Below, in pieces: positions 41,967 to 50,712 of a stretch of DNA of 64,000 bases; the first letter of the stretch is position 1, and every line of letters begins with the position of its first letter. The notes beneath the pieces are model-generated. The model did not search any database. It saw only the letters and a program-made list of their open reading frames with translations, and had not been told where the DNA came from. A program made the position numbers and the translations under genes. The DNA is from Bacillota bacterium (lineage in GTDB: Bacteria > Bacillota > Clostridia > Lachnospirales > Lachnospiraceae): contig JAEYGZ010000036.1 of NCBI GenBank assembly GCA_023409535.1, positions 320,558 through 384,557 on the forward strand, in the 5' to 3' direction.

Positions 41967-42600
41967 CTATTCTATATATATTGTCATCGAAATACTTGTG
42001 CGAGTATTTCTGTCGGGATTGATCGCGCCTTCAATATTGGCGCCCAGGAAACCGGGGATCATAAGTGCCCTACCCATACAGACCATCTTGGTAAAGGGGG
42101 CACCCATAGCAAGGGCTCCATACCGTAGGAACCGGTCTTCAGGGTGATTCTCTGATAGCCCAGCTTTCTTAAATAGGAGATGGCATCCATAAAGTCTTTT
42201 TGCACTTCATAATAATTATCAAGATTGGTATATCCTAAGCGGCTGTGTCTTGCAAAGGCTTTAACCGCACCGTTTTTGAAGGCTTCCTTTACCTCGGGCT
42301 TTGTAGGATCCGAATCAATGATGTAACCTCTTTCTTTTTGGAAAATAGCATAGTCGAGGCTTGTTACCTGGATTTCGCCTCCAATATCCTTTGCACCCTG
42401 TCCCCACTTCAGCTCAATGATAACCTTGTCTCCGTACTTCTAAATCAGGTATTCGGCAACGCCGTTTCGCGTGTCTTCCACATTCATCTGAACGATAATA
42501 GCGCCATAGCCATCATAATACTTCAGATAAACAAATACTTTTTTAATGCAATGCCGTAGTAAAGCAGCGCATGGACAAATTCCTGTTGAAATGGGACATT
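41967..42600 (-). pseudogene. Decayed FMN-binding glutamate synthase family gene
   Basis: The minus strand carries separated pieces of a GltB-family FMN domain: VPFQQEFVHALLYYGIALKK, then a frameshift in an A run (42539-42544), KYYDGYGAIIVQMNVEDTRNG, an in-frame TAG at 42440-42442, then KYGDKVIIELKWGQGAKDIGG through YQRITLKTGSYGME. An out-of-frame deletion follows at about 42101-42118, then GAPFTKMVCMGRALMIPGFLGANIEG and a stop at 41967. The N-terminus is missing upstream of 42600. Two frameshifts, one stop and an internal deletion make it non-functional. Confidence 0.88.
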
Positions 42601-42666
42601 CTTATATATTATAATATCGACAGACCAAAATAAAATTTGTTGCCAAGCGGCAGAATGGAGGACCTG

Positions 42667-43590
42667 GTGACATTACAACAGTTAAAATATATGATTGAGA
42701 TTGTAAACTGCGGTTCCATCAATGAGGCTGCCAAGCGGCTGTTTATAACGCAGCCGAGTTTATCAAACGCTGTGAAGGAATTGGAGGCGGAGATTGGAAT
42801 TGAGCTTTTTACACGCACTTCCAGAGGAATTGCATTAACGGTGGATGGAGCCGAATTCCTCAGCTACGCCAGGCAGGTCATAGAACAGGCGGGCCTTTTG
42901 GAGCAGAGGTACAGGAATAAGAAGCCCTCCAGACAGCTTTGCTCAATCTCTACCCAGCATTATGCATTTGCGGTGAATGCCTTTGTCAACCTCATCAGGA
43001 AAAGCGGCGCGGAGGAATATGAATTTACTCTGCGGGAGACTCGGACCTACGAGATCATTGAGGACGTGAAGAATCTGCGAAGCGAGATAGGGATTTTATA
43101 TAAGAATCCCTTTAACCGTAAGGTTATTGAGAAACTGTTAAAAGAAAACCATCTGGAATTTCACCCGCTGTTTACGGCAACGCCTCACATATTCATCAGC
43201 AAGCAGAATCCTCTTGCGAGCCGGGGTGCCGTAACAATGGAGGAGCTTCAGGAATATCCTTATCTGTCTTTTGAGCAGGGAGAGTTTAATTCCTTTTATT
43301 TTTCGGAAGAAATATTAAGTACGTCCTTTCACAAGAAAAGCATTCATGTCAGCGACCGGGCGACTCTGTTTAATCTGCTCATCGGGCTGAACGGGTATAC
43401 GATATCTACCGGGATTGTCAGTGCGGACTTAAACGGAGAGAACATAATATCGGTTCCGCTGCGGGTGGAGGATCATATTCAGGTGGGCTGGATTAAAAAT
43501 CATCAGACACAGCTCAGTAAGCAGGCAAATGCTTATTTGGAGGAATTGAAAGCCGTGATTTTGGATTATGGAGTCGAATTGCTGGAATAA
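42667..43590 (+). CDS. LysR-family regulator
   Basis: 307 residues. The N-terminal winged helix (TLQQLKYMIEIVNCGSINEAAKRLFITQPSLSNAVKELE) is unmistakable, and a substrate-binding domain follows. The GTG at 42667 is chosen: GGAGG lies 5 bases away and the product then begins at the family-standard position; an earlier in-frame ATG overlaps the ribosome site. It lies upstream of, and in line with, the MetE-like gene, with a TATAG-N7-CTATA dyad between them, so it probably controls that gene. The other neighbour is a dead glutamate synthase-like gene. Confidence 0.9.
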   Translation: MTLQQLKYMIEIVNCGSINEAAKRLFITQPSLSNAVKELEAEIGIELFTRTSRGIALTVDGAEFLSYARQVIEQAGLLEQRYRNKKPSRQLCSISTQHYAFAVNAFVNLIRKSGAEEYEFTLRETRTYEIIEDVKNLRSEIGILYKNPFNRKVIEKLLKENHLEFHPLFTATPHIFISKQNPLASRGAVTMEELQEYPYLSFEQGEFNSFYFSEEILSTSFHKKSIHVSDRATLFNLLIGLNGYTISTGIVSADLNGENIISVPLRVEDHIQVGWIKNHQTQLSKQANAYLEELKAVILDYGVELLE

Positions 43591-43604
43591 AAATTTTGAT
43601 AGGA

Positions 43605-43621
43605 TATAGTTTTAATCTATA
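43605..43621. promoter_or_regulatory. Dyad between LysR and MetE-like genes
   Basis: TATAG-TTTTAAT-CTATA, which fits the T-N11-A rule for LysR-type binding sites. Located 84 bases before the methyltransferase start codon. Confidence 0.5.
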
Positions 43622-43704
43622 GGAAAGCATAGAATTTAAGAGTTACTCTATATGGTTTTCTCTGTGCTATACTGATGAAAAATAACCAGAGGGAGAATAC
43701 CTAT

Positions 43705-44844
43705 ATGAGTACTATATTAAAAGAAAATATTGCAAGGACTTCAGTTCCTTTCCGTTACGATATTGTGGGAAGTTTCCTGCGTCCCCAGGCGATTAAGGAA
43801 GCCAGAGAACGATTTGCAGCCGGAAGTATCACGCAAAAAGAATTGACAGGGATTGAAGACGAAGAGATTGTCAGGCTTGTTGCAAAGCAAAAGGAGATCG
43901 GATTAAAGGCGGTGACTGACGGAGAATTCCGCCGCAGTTATTGGCATCTGGATTTCTTCTGGGGCTTTGCAGGAGTAGAGCATATCGTGCTTGAGCATGG
44001 CTACTTCTTTCATGGGGAAGAAACCAGAGCAGATTCGGCAAGACTTTCCGGGAAGCTTCGCTACCTGGGCCATCCGTTTTTGGAGCATTTCCGCTTTCTG
44101 AGGGAGGCTGCAGGTGATAAGGTGATTGCACGGCAATGTATCCCTGCACCGGCACAGTTTTTAGCGGAATTGGTTCGGGGAGAGAATGAAAAGGAAATTG
44201 CGAAGTACTATCCTGACAGGGAGGAGCTGTATCGGGATATATCGAAGGTCTATCATAAGCTGATACTGGCATTCTATGAGCTGGGCTGCCGTAATCTGCA
44301 GCTGGATGACTGCACCTGGGGAATGCTGTGTGATGAGAGCTTCTGGACGGCGATGGCAGGAGAGGGATACGATATGCAGGAATTGCAGGACCTGTACCTT
44401 CGTCTGAACAATGATGCAATCCAGGGCCTTCCGGAGGATCTGGCTGTTACCACCCATGTATGCCGGGGCAATTATCATTCCACCTGGGCAACCTCCGGTG
44501 GTTATGGTCCGGTAGCAAAAACCCTGTTTGGCAGGGAGAAGGTATCTGCGTATTATCTGGAATATGATACCGACCGCGCCGGCGATTTTGCTCCTCTTAA
44601 GGAGATCACCGGAGATAAGCTGGTTGTTCTTGGTTTGATAACTACCAAGTCAGGAGTACTGGAGGACAGGGAAGAGATTATTGTCAGAATTAAGGAGGCA
44701 TCACAGTATATTCCATTGGAACGGCTGTGCTTAAGCCCCCAGTGCGGCTTTGCTTCAACAGAGGAAGGAAATATTCTGTCCGAGGAGGAGCAGTGGAATA
44801 AGCTTTCCCTGATCAAAGAGATCGCTGAGGAAGTATGGGGATAA
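43705..44844 (+). CDS. MetE-like (YxjG/YxjH-type) methyltransferase
   Basis: 379 residues, the short single-barrel form homologous to the C-terminal half of cobalamin-independent methionine synthase. Features are the start YDIVGSFLRPQAIKEAR, DGEFRRSYWHLDFFWG, LQLDDCTWGMLCDE, the zinc ligands TTHVCRGNYHS (His, Cys) and the C-terminal LCLSPQCGFAS (Cys). It transfers a methyl group to homocysteine or a related thiol; the donor is not clear for this branch. ATG 43705 has GGGAG upstream. Likely regulated by the LysR protein. Confidence 0.92.
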   Translation: MSTILKENIARTSVPFRYDIVGSFLRPQAIKEARERFAAGSITQKELTGIEDEEIVRLVAKQKEIGLKAVTDGEFRRSYWHLDFFWGFAGVEHIVLEHGYFFHGEETRADSARLSGKLRYLGHPFLEHFRFLREAAGDKVIARQCIPAPAQFLAELVRGENEKEIAKYYPDREELYRDISKVYHKLILAFYELGCRNLQLDDCTWGMLCDESFWTAMAGEGYDMQELQDLYLRLNNDAIQGLPEDLAVTTHVCRGNYHSTWATSGGYGPVAKTLFGREKVSAYYLEYDTDRAGDFAPLKEITGDKLVVLGLITTKSGVLEDREEIIVRIKEASQYIPLERLCLSPQCGFASTEEGNILSEEEQWNKLSLIKEIAEEVWG

Positions 44845-44848
44845 AAAG

Positions 44849-44936
44849 AAGGAGCTCTTGCAAACAATTGCAAATGATACAGGTAGGCCTATGATCTCCC
44901 TGTCTTATCTGCAATTGTTTTGCAAGCGGCTCCTTT
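44849..44936. terminator. Long imperfect hairpin between convergent genes
   Basis: The arms of about 33 bases start GGAGCTCTTGCAAACAATTG and, on the other strand, GGAGCCGCTTGCAAAACAAT, with a loop around GTAGGCCTATGATCTCC. It probably terminates the MetE-like gene and the epimerase gene. The outer arm is nearly the same as that of the terminator at 24480. Confidence 0.75.
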
Positions 44937-44979
44937 ATGATTTAAAAATACGATTAAGTTAAGCCTAATCCGGAATTAT

Positions 44980-45837
44980 TTACAAGGATAAGCCTTCTAC
45001 CTCATTGCGCCAGAAATGTGCAGGCTGCCAGCCGAGTACTTCCTTCGCCTTTTTGTTGGAGAGAAGTGTCTCAAAGCCCTCAAGCGGTTCACGAAAATCC
45101 GTTACCTGCGGATAAATCTCCGCCATCAGCTGACGACTGGGGATAGCGGAGCTGGTGTCGTCTGCTGCAAGATTTATAACCTGAGTTCCAAGTCCGTCCT
45201 TCTCAATGGCAAGACGGCAGGCTGCCGCAATATCGCGGGCATCAATATAGCTCCAGAGAATTTTGGTACGTTGCTTGGGATCATGGATAAAGCCGGGGAA
45301 GCGCTTGTATTTCTCGGGAGTCATGATATTGCCGATACGGAAGTTCACGATCTGCATTCCGTGCCGTCTGTGAATTGCCCGGGTAATTTCCTCGCCCACG
45401 ATCTTACCCAGTCCATAAGAATCCTCAGGAAGGGCAGGATGCTCCTCATCCATGGGGACATATCGGGGTGCAAGGCCGGTAAGGGAATTGCAGATACCAT
45501 AGGTACATTCACTGGAAGCGATAACCGCCTTTTTGATTCCGAGATTATCAGCTGCTTCAAGTATATTGTATGTACTCATAACATTATTGCGAAAGGTCAC
45601 ATCATTGGGATGACTGTATGCCACCGGAATAGCAGCCAGATGTACTACTGCGTCAGCTCCGCTGAGAATTCCGTAACACTCACCCATATTGCCGGTATCA
45701 GCGATATAATGGTGCGCCTTAACCACCTCGGGGCGCCTGATGTCAGAACTAATCACCTCATACCCGTGCTCAAGAAAATGATCTACTACAAAGGGACCCA
45801 ACAATCCTGCTGTTCCTGTAATTACTACTTTTGCCAT
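44980..45837 (-). CDS. NAD-dependent epimerase/dehydratase (extended SDR)
   Basis: 285 residues. The Rossmann start VVITGTAGLLGPFVVDHFLEHG has the GxxGxxG pattern. VVHLAAIP, SSECTYG and the catalytic YGLGK (Tyr/Lys) are also present, with VNFRIGNIMTP as the usual substrate-side motif. It acts on a nucleotide sugar or sugar acid in the cytosol; uronate dehydrogenase-like members look similar. AGGAGGC precedes the ATG. It has its own regulated promoter at 45924. Confidence 0.9.
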   Translation of the reverse strand: MAKVVITGTAGLLGPFVVDHFLEHGYEVISSDIRRPEVVKAHHYIADTGNMGECYGILSGADAVVHLAAIPVAYSHPNDVTFRNNVMSTYNILEAADNLGIKKAVIASSECTYGICNSLTGLAPRYVPMDEEHPALPEDSYGLGKIVGEEITRAIHRRHGMQIVNFRIGNIMTPEKYKRFPGFIHDPKQRTKILWSYIDARDIAAACRLAIEKDGLGTQVINLAADDTSSAIPSRQLMAEIYPQVTDFREPLEGFETLLSNKKAKEVLGWQPAHFWRNEVEGLSL

Positions 45838-45923
45838 TTATTAGCCTCCTGACTAAAATAAAGTTTTTCAATGCTTAAATTCAGGAGAGTTATCTCCCAT
45901 CTTATCTTAATCACCCCTACGAC

Positions 45924-45975
45924 ATTATAACATCAGTTTTCGGGACGTGCAAATTTTCGAAAACAGCAGTTTTCG
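45924..45975 (-). promoter_or_regulatory. Epimerase promoter with palindrome and half-site
   Basis: Minus strand TTGCAC, 17 bases, TATAAT. An 18-bp palindrome CGAAAAC-TGCT-GTTTTCG (45958-45975) lies just upstream of the -35 box, and an extra CGAAAACTG half-site (45934-45942) lies inside the spacer. The layout suggests control by a dimeric regulator touching both sites. Confidence 0.65.
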
Positions 45976-45980
45976 TAAGG

Positions 45981-46946
45981 CTACAATACAAATTCCCACA
46001 GCGCTTCCTCCATATCCAATATCTCAGAGTATAGGATATCACGAAAATCAATTTCGGATTTTTCATTTCCAGCCATTGGTATGAAATCATTGGCAATAAA
46101 TTTGCTGTCCTGAATAAATTTTCGGAGGATAGCTTCCTCAAGGGAGGGAACAGCCTGCTCGTTTAAGATACAGCCCCCGGAGACAAAGAACAATTTATAA
46201 CCTTCCGGATACGGAAGCTTAAGCAGAATATTCTTATCAGACAGGTCCTTATATCTGTTCAAGGCGTATCTGATCTGGGTAAAGGCCTGGATGAAGTCCC
46301 GGTATACCGAGGCTATTTCATAACGGTACTGTGCTGCAGCCTCCTCTAATTTAGATTGAAGGGTTTTATTAAACTTTAGAATATTCTCCTCCTGGGATAA
46401 GAGTTCAAGAAGCAGGCTGCAATTTTGTTCGCACGCAGCCTGATCCATTTTGGCAGGAAACAGATGATAATCGAATTCATAGCAGCCCTTTGATTTTGTA
46501 ATAGGATAGATGCTCTTCAGTCTGGAGATGAACTCCTCAAGGGTGTATTTGTTACGAAACGGTCCGAAGCAATCCTGATCACGCTCTTGTACAATAGATA
46601 ACGGCCGGGAGGGATTGCTGCGCTCCACTTTAAGAAAGATATACCGTTCGTCATTCTTCATCTGTGCATTAAACCGGGGCTTATGCTCCTTGATAAGCCT
46701 GCATTCCAGCAGCCTTGCCTCCAGATGGGTATCGGTTACGATATATTCAATGTCCTTAATCGCCTGGACCATTCGGTTGACCTTCTCCCACTTCGGTGAA
46801 TTGACAAAATAGGATTTCACCCGTTTTTTCAGGCATTTACTTTTTCCGATATAGATGATATTCATTCTGGAGTCCAGCATCTTATAGATCCCCGGAAGCT
46901 CGGGGATTTGCTTTAGTTTTTCCTGTATCAGATTCGCAGGTGTCAC
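45981..46946 (-). CDS. GIY-YIG nuclease, UvrC N-terminal homologue (Cho-like)
   Basis: 321 residues from a GTG that lies 6 bases after GGAGG. GIY-YIG domain: PELPGIYKMLDSRMNIIYIGKSKCLKKRVKSYF, with the Arg and a later Glu (LLECRLIKEHKPRFN) of the active site. Residues about 200-240 (EENILKFNKTLQSKLEEAAA...) resemble a UVR UvrB-binding helix pair. The RNase H-like and helix-hairpin-helix parts of UvrC are absent, as in Cho. It probably makes a 3' incision in damaged DNA. Monocistronic. Confidence 0.85.
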   Translation of the reverse strand: MTPANLIQEKLKQIPELPGIYKMLDSRMNIIYIGKSKCLKKRVKSYFVNSPKWEKVNRMVQAIKDIEYIVTDTHLEARLLECRLIKEHKPRFNAQMKNDERYIFLKVERSNPSRPLSIVQERDQDCFGPFRNKYTLEEFISRLKSIYPITKSKGCYEFDYHLFPAKMDQAACEQNCSLLLELLSQEENILKFNKTLQSKLEEAAAQYRYEIASVYRDFIQAFTQIRYALNRYKDLSDKNILLKLPYPEGYKLFFVSGGCILNEQAVPSLEEAILRKFIQDSKFIANDFIPMAGNEKSEIDFRDILYSEILDMEEALWEFVL

Positions 46947-47205
46947 ATTAATCCTCCATACTGCCGATACCCGTGAATTTGGGCATTGGCACAATAGCTG
47001 CAAAATACATTATACATAATTCATTTTGTGTAAAATTGATCTTTCACCTTAGTAAGATGAAATATTTCTTATAAAGATAATAGCACATAACCGGCAGTTT
47101 TTACATATTTATAATTTGGTTTCCCGACGTTAATTGAAAAATATTATTTTACATGATAGACTATTATCTGATTGATAGAGGTTAATGCAAAGGAGACGAA
47201 AAAAT

Positions 47206-48336
47206 ATGATTAACAGTGAGATACTTGAGATACGCAAGCAGTTTAAACATGAGAACTGCTCCATCACAAAGGTGAGCGGCTGCTATGTGGATGGAGAGAA
47301 GACAATAAAGACAAAATTCACGGAGACCTTTCTTGGTATGCCGGAGGAAGAGACCTTTAAATACTTTGAGCTCTTTAAGAAAACATTGTCCGGTACCATC
47401 GGGAAGAACCTGATTAATATGGAATTTCCTACGGAAACGGAGTTTAACGGAGGAACCCAGGAATGTCTGCTGCATTTAAGAGACAGTGAGCTGAAGGATG
47501 AGGTTCTGCTGGATGATTTTTATGAAAAAGTAATCGGTATGTATGATTTTACCGGTAATTATCTCATTCTGCTTATTTATGCCGCTTATGATGTTCCTGG
47601 TAAAACCAGTGACAAGCTTCTGATGGAGGATGCTTCCGATGAGGTATACCGGTATATCATGTGCTCTATCTGCCCGGTGAAGCTCTCCAAACCCGGACTT
47701 AGTTATAACGAAGAAAGCAATCAGATACAAAAGCGTATTCAGGACTGGGTGGTAGGAATGCCAAACAACGGTTTTTTGTTTCCGGCCTTCAATGACCGCA
47801 GTACTGATATTCACAGCATTTTATACTATGCTAAGGATTCGGAGGAGTTACATGATGATTTTGTGGACCAGCTGCTTGGCTGCCGGGTTCCCATGTCTGC
47901 CGGCGGTCAGAAGGAGACCTTTCAGGCATTGATTAGGGAAACTTTGGGTGAGGAATGTGAATATGAAGTAGTGCGCAATATTCATGAGAAATTATCAGAA
48001 ATTATCGAAGAACATAAGATAAAGGAGATAGCAGAACCGTTAGCGCTTGATCAGTCCGAGGTAAAAAGTCTTTTTGTGGAAAGCGGTGTGGAAGAAGAAA
48101 AGCTTCAGGATTTTGATAAGCATTATGAGAAAATGGCAGGGGAAAATGTATCCCTGCTGGCTGCCAATATGATGAATACCAGGACCTTCGAGGTGAAGAC
48201 ACCGGATGTTGTTGTAAAGGTTAACCCGGAATGCATTGATCTGGTTCAGACAAAGATTGTAGACGGTCGAAAATGTCTGGTGATAGAAATTACGGATCAA
48301 GTCGAAATAAATGGAATCAATGTAAAACCTTTATGA
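47206..48336 (+). CDS. DUF4317 family protein
   Basis: 376 residues. It matches the Lachnospiraceae family that begins NSEILEIRKQFKHENCSITKVSGCYVDGEK and contains LLIYAAYDVPGKTSD, FLFPAFNDRSTDIHSILYYAK and GVEEEKLQDFDKHYEKM. Cytosolic, no catalytic motif recognised, role unknown. AAAGGAGACG lies before the ATG. The spore-surface-type gene lies 104 bases downstream in the same direction. Confidence 0.85.
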   Translation: MINSEILEIRKQFKHENCSITKVSGCYVDGEKTIKTKFTETFLGMPEEETFKYFELFKKTLSGTIGKNLINMEFPTETEFNGGTQECLLHLRDSELKDEVLLDDFYEKVIGMYDFTGNYLILLIYAAYDVPGKTSDKLLMEDASDEVYRYIMCSICPVKLSKPGLSYNEESNQIQKRIQDWVVGMPNNGFLFPAFNDRSTDIHSILYYAKDSEELHDDFVDQLLGCRVPMSAGGQKETFQALIRETLGEECEYEVVRNIHEKLSEIIEEHKIKEIAEPLALDQSEVKSLFVESGVEEEKLQDFDKHYEKMAGENVSLLAANMMNTRTFEVKTPDVVVKVNPECIDLVQTKIVDGRKCLVIEITDQVEINGINVKPL

Positions 48337-48440
48337 TTTCTTCTGACAAATAAATGGAATTAGTAACATTATATGACAATATACATATTATAATTATTGT
48401 AAAAGGTAATATTAGCAACTATGAAAGGAGCAATTATAAT

Positions 48441-49337
48441 ATGTATAATACGAATCCTGGTAACTTTAAGGTTGGCTGCGAAGCTGAGTGCAATGCAAGT
48501 GTGATAAAATCCGATACCCTTACGGGTGCGGATAATTACCCCTATCGTGGTGGAGATTTTAAGGTTCCGAAGGTACTTGCAGAATTTATAATTCAGATTG
48601 ATACGGAAGCAAAAATTAGATTAAGTGAGCCTGCTTATGAGATAAAGAGAATCGAGAAACAGATCTTTTTAACACAGTGCAGATTTATTCCGCCGACAGA
48701 TAAAGTATTTATTGAAGGATATATCAGAAAGAATATTGAATTTGCTTCAAAGATATGTAAGACCAACACCGGTATCTCCGGAACAATCAAAGACACCACA
48801 GTTCATATTCCTTTCAGAGTATTTACAAAGGTTGACTTTGATAAGTGTCCGCCTATGATTAAGCCTAATTTGCCTCCGACAGTAGCAAGATACTTTGATG
48901 CTAAGGCAATGGGCAAGAATATCAGAGAAGCAGACAGATCCAATATTGAATTCTTTAATGAGCCGGTATTCTGCGAGCTTGAATGGTCAGCAGTATTTGA
49001 TGCCGACATTGATGAGAAGGGTATTCCGATCTGCGGATTCCTGAACGAAGAGGAATTCCAGGAGTTCACTGATAAATCTGTAGTATACCTGTGCATTAAG
49101 CTTCTTCAGAAGCAGCAGGTTACCTTTGGAGAAGAGCATAAGGAGCACAAAGAGGAAAAAGAATACAGAGATCATAAGGATGAGAGAGAGTATAAGGATA
49201 TGAAGGATTGGAAAGAGTCCAAAGAAGAGTGCTTCAGAGAAGGAAAGGATCATTTAACCGAGTGCATGGACTCCAAATGGAATTTTCCGATTAAAGACAT
49301 CTTCAAGAAAGATGATCATGACAAACGCGAGTACTAA
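48441..49337 (+). CDS. CsxC/SPOCS-like spore-surface type protein
   Basis: 298 residues. The body resembles clostridial exosporium and coat-associated proteins of the CsxC/DUF3794-like group: VPKVLAEFIIQIDTEAKIRLSEPAYEIKRIEKQIFLTQCRFIP and FIEGYIRKNIEFASK are the recognisable lines, and EFFNEPVFCELEWSAVFDADI follows. The tail (about 230-298) is a low-complexity run of Lys, Glu, His and Asp (HKEHKEEKEYRDHKDE..) and could bind metal or stick the protein to a layer. ATG 48441 has AAAGGAG upstream. The assignment rests on remembered family patterns and is moderate. Confidence 0.7.
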   Translation: MYNTNPGNFKVGCEAECNASVIKSDTLTGADNYPYRGGDFKVPKVLAEFIIQIDTEAKIRLSEPAYEIKRIEKQIFLTQCRFIPPTDKVFIEGYIRKNIEFASKICKTNTGISGTIKDTTVHIPFRVFTKVDFDKCPPMIKPNLPPTVARYFDAKAMGKNIREADRSNIEFFNEPVFCELEWSAVFDADIDEKGIPICGFLNEEEFQEFTDKSVVYLCIKLLQKQQVTFGEEHKEHKEEKEYRDHKDEREYKDMKDWKESKEECFREGKDHLTECMDSKWNFPIKDIFKKDDHDKREY

Positions 49338-49376
49338 GCCGAAAAGGAAATATAAACTTAAGAAAGCGAAATAGAT

Positions 49377-49412
49377 CAATCAACCAGGCCGGAAGGCCTG
49401 GTTGATTTTTTT
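49377..49412 (+). terminator. Strong intrinsic terminator
   Basis: AATCAACCAGGCC-GGAA-GGCCTGGTTGATT with TTTTT following: a 13-bp stem with a GGAA tetraloop. Confidence 0.93.
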
Positions 49413-49715
49413 GCTTCCGCCAGGTGAAAAGTAACGGTCAAATAAATGGTGATTTAATATATTTGTAATAAATAATTAAAATTAATGACATAAAAATGAT
49501 CATAAATGTCAGTAAAATTCCATCTGATTTTTGCAAATTTTTTTTGTTGGGTTTAATTACAGGTATGCTGATTGATTCCATATAAATAAAGTGATGTGTT
49601 GATTCACTGATATAATATAATTAAGAAAATATGGGTTGGGCCAATACAGATAAAGGAATTTAAATTTCATATATATGGAAAAAATAAGGTAAGACTTGTT
49701 TCTACAACCAGTATC

Positions 49716-49770
49716 TAACTATTGAACCCCACTGCCCTATGTGTTACTGTAAGGGAGCAGCAGATAGTTA
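49716..49770 (+). promoter_or_regulatory. Structured 5' leader before the CAP-domain gene
   Basis: Outer stem TAACTAT/ATAGTTA, an asymmetric internal loop with TGAACCCCA, then an inner stem CTGC-CC / GGG-GCAG. The structure ends 7 bases before the ribosome site AAGGAGGT. It could be a small riboswitch or RNA-stability element; I could not match it to a known class. The rest of the 49413-49715 gap is AT-rich with no gene seen. Confidence 0.5.
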
Positions 49771-49790
49771 CCACAAAAGGAGGTACAAAA

Positions 49791-50618
49791 ATGAAAAGAT
49801 TTCTTATAACATCAGCATGTACACTTGGGTTGACACTATTGGGCACATTTGGCAGTAACCAAAATTCCTTGAATGCAACGGACAGTCTCAATATAAATAA
49901 TAATTCTACGCAAGTAGTACAAAATAATTCAGATACACAGCAAAAACAAGTAACTGCAGTACAGGTTTCCACGAAGTCGGATTTGTCTAAGTGCAAAACC
50001 GTGAAGGATGTTGTTAAGGTGATAAAGAAAAACGGCACGGTAGTGACAACCAAGCCTGCACCGACCAAGAAACCGGAGGCCACTGCGCAGCCTGCACCGA
50101 CCAAGAAGCCGGCAGCTGCCACTAAGCCGACTCCGACTAAGAAACCGGCAGCGAATACCAATCCGACTCCCACCAAGAAGCCGGCGGCAACAACCAAGCC
50201 GACTCCCACAACCAAGCCTGATCAGGGTACCAACACTTCTGATTTAAATGCTTATGCAAAGCAAGTTCTGCAGATCGTTAATCAGGAGCGTGCGAATGCG
50301 GGATTGCCTGCATTAACAACAAATTCGACCTTACAGTCAGCAGCGAATAAACGTGCTCAGGAAATTGTTAAGAATTTCTCTCATACAAGACCGGATGGCT
50401 CAAGCTGCTTTACCGTATTGAATGAATTCGGAGTATCCTACCGCAGCGCAGGTGAGAATATTGCCTATGGACAGAAAACACCTCAGGAGGTTATGAAGGG
50501 CTGGATGAATTCTTCCGGTCATAGAGCAAATATTCTTAATTCGAAGTTTGGCAAGGTCGGTATCGGTGTTTATAAGGTAAACGGTGTTCTGTATTGGACA
50601 CAGGTATTTACCAACTAA
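49791..50618 (+). CDS. Secreted CAP/SCP-domain protein (YkwD-like) with Pro-Thr-Lys repeats
   Basis: 275 residues. The N-terminal hydrophobic signal (FLITSACTLGLTLLGTFG) is followed by an Asn/Gln-rich stretch, then five 12-residue repeats of the PTPTKKPAA type (89-148) that may span the cell wall. A CAP domain (about 150-275) follows with QIVNQERANAGLPALT, RAQEIVKNFSHTRPDGSS, SAGENIAYGQKTPQEVMKGWMNSSGHRANILN and the two family His residues. Such proteins are exported cell-wall or host/environment-interaction factors. AAAGGAGG lies 6 bases before the ATG. Confidence 0.92.
   Translation: MKRFLITSACTLGLTLLGTFGSNQNSLNATDSLNINNNSTQVVQNNSDTQQKQVTAVQVSTKSDLSKCKTVKDVVKVIKKNGTVVTTKPAPTKKPEATAQPAPTKKPAAATKPTPTKKPAANTNPTPTKKPAATTKPTPTTKPDQGTNTSDLNAYAKQVLQIVNQERANAGLPALTTNSTLQSAANKRAQEIVKNFSHTRPDGSSCFTVLNEFGVSYRSAGENIAYGQKTPQEVMKGWMNSSGHRANILNSKFGKVGIGVYKVNGVLYWTQVFTN
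50055..50234 (+). repeat. Five 36-bp tandem repeats inside the CAP-domain gene
   Basis: Units encode PAPTKKPEATAQ, PAPTKKPAAATK, PTPTKKPAANTN, PTPTKKPAATTK and PTPTTKPDQGTN. Repeat number is likely to vary between strains. Confidence 0.85.
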
Positions 50619-50628
50619 TTATTTTATC

Positions 50629-50660
50629 AAGGGTGCCCTGTAATAGGGGCACCCTTTTTG
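50629..50660 (+). terminator. Terminator of the CAP-domain gene
   Basis: AAGGGTGCCC, loop TGTAATAG, GGGCACCCTT followed by TTT. Confidence 0.9.
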
Positions 50661-50712
50661 TAATATAATGAAAATAAGTTAAGATCCATTGATATCTGAA
50701 AGGCTGGTTCCT

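Noticed and set aside
45016..45852. 278-codon open frame opposite the epimerase gene
   Set aside because: Mirror frame of a clear SDR gene with all motifs; its composition is that of a reverse-strand shadow.
49716..49770. Cyclic-di-GMP or cyclic-di-AMP riboswitch before the CAP gene
   Set aside because: The conserved cores of those classes are not present; only an unassigned hairpin can be supported.
50055..50234. Regular 36-bp repeats considered as a CRISPR array
   Set aside because: There are no spacers; the units are directly abutting and in frame, encoding PTPTKKPAA-type protein repeats.
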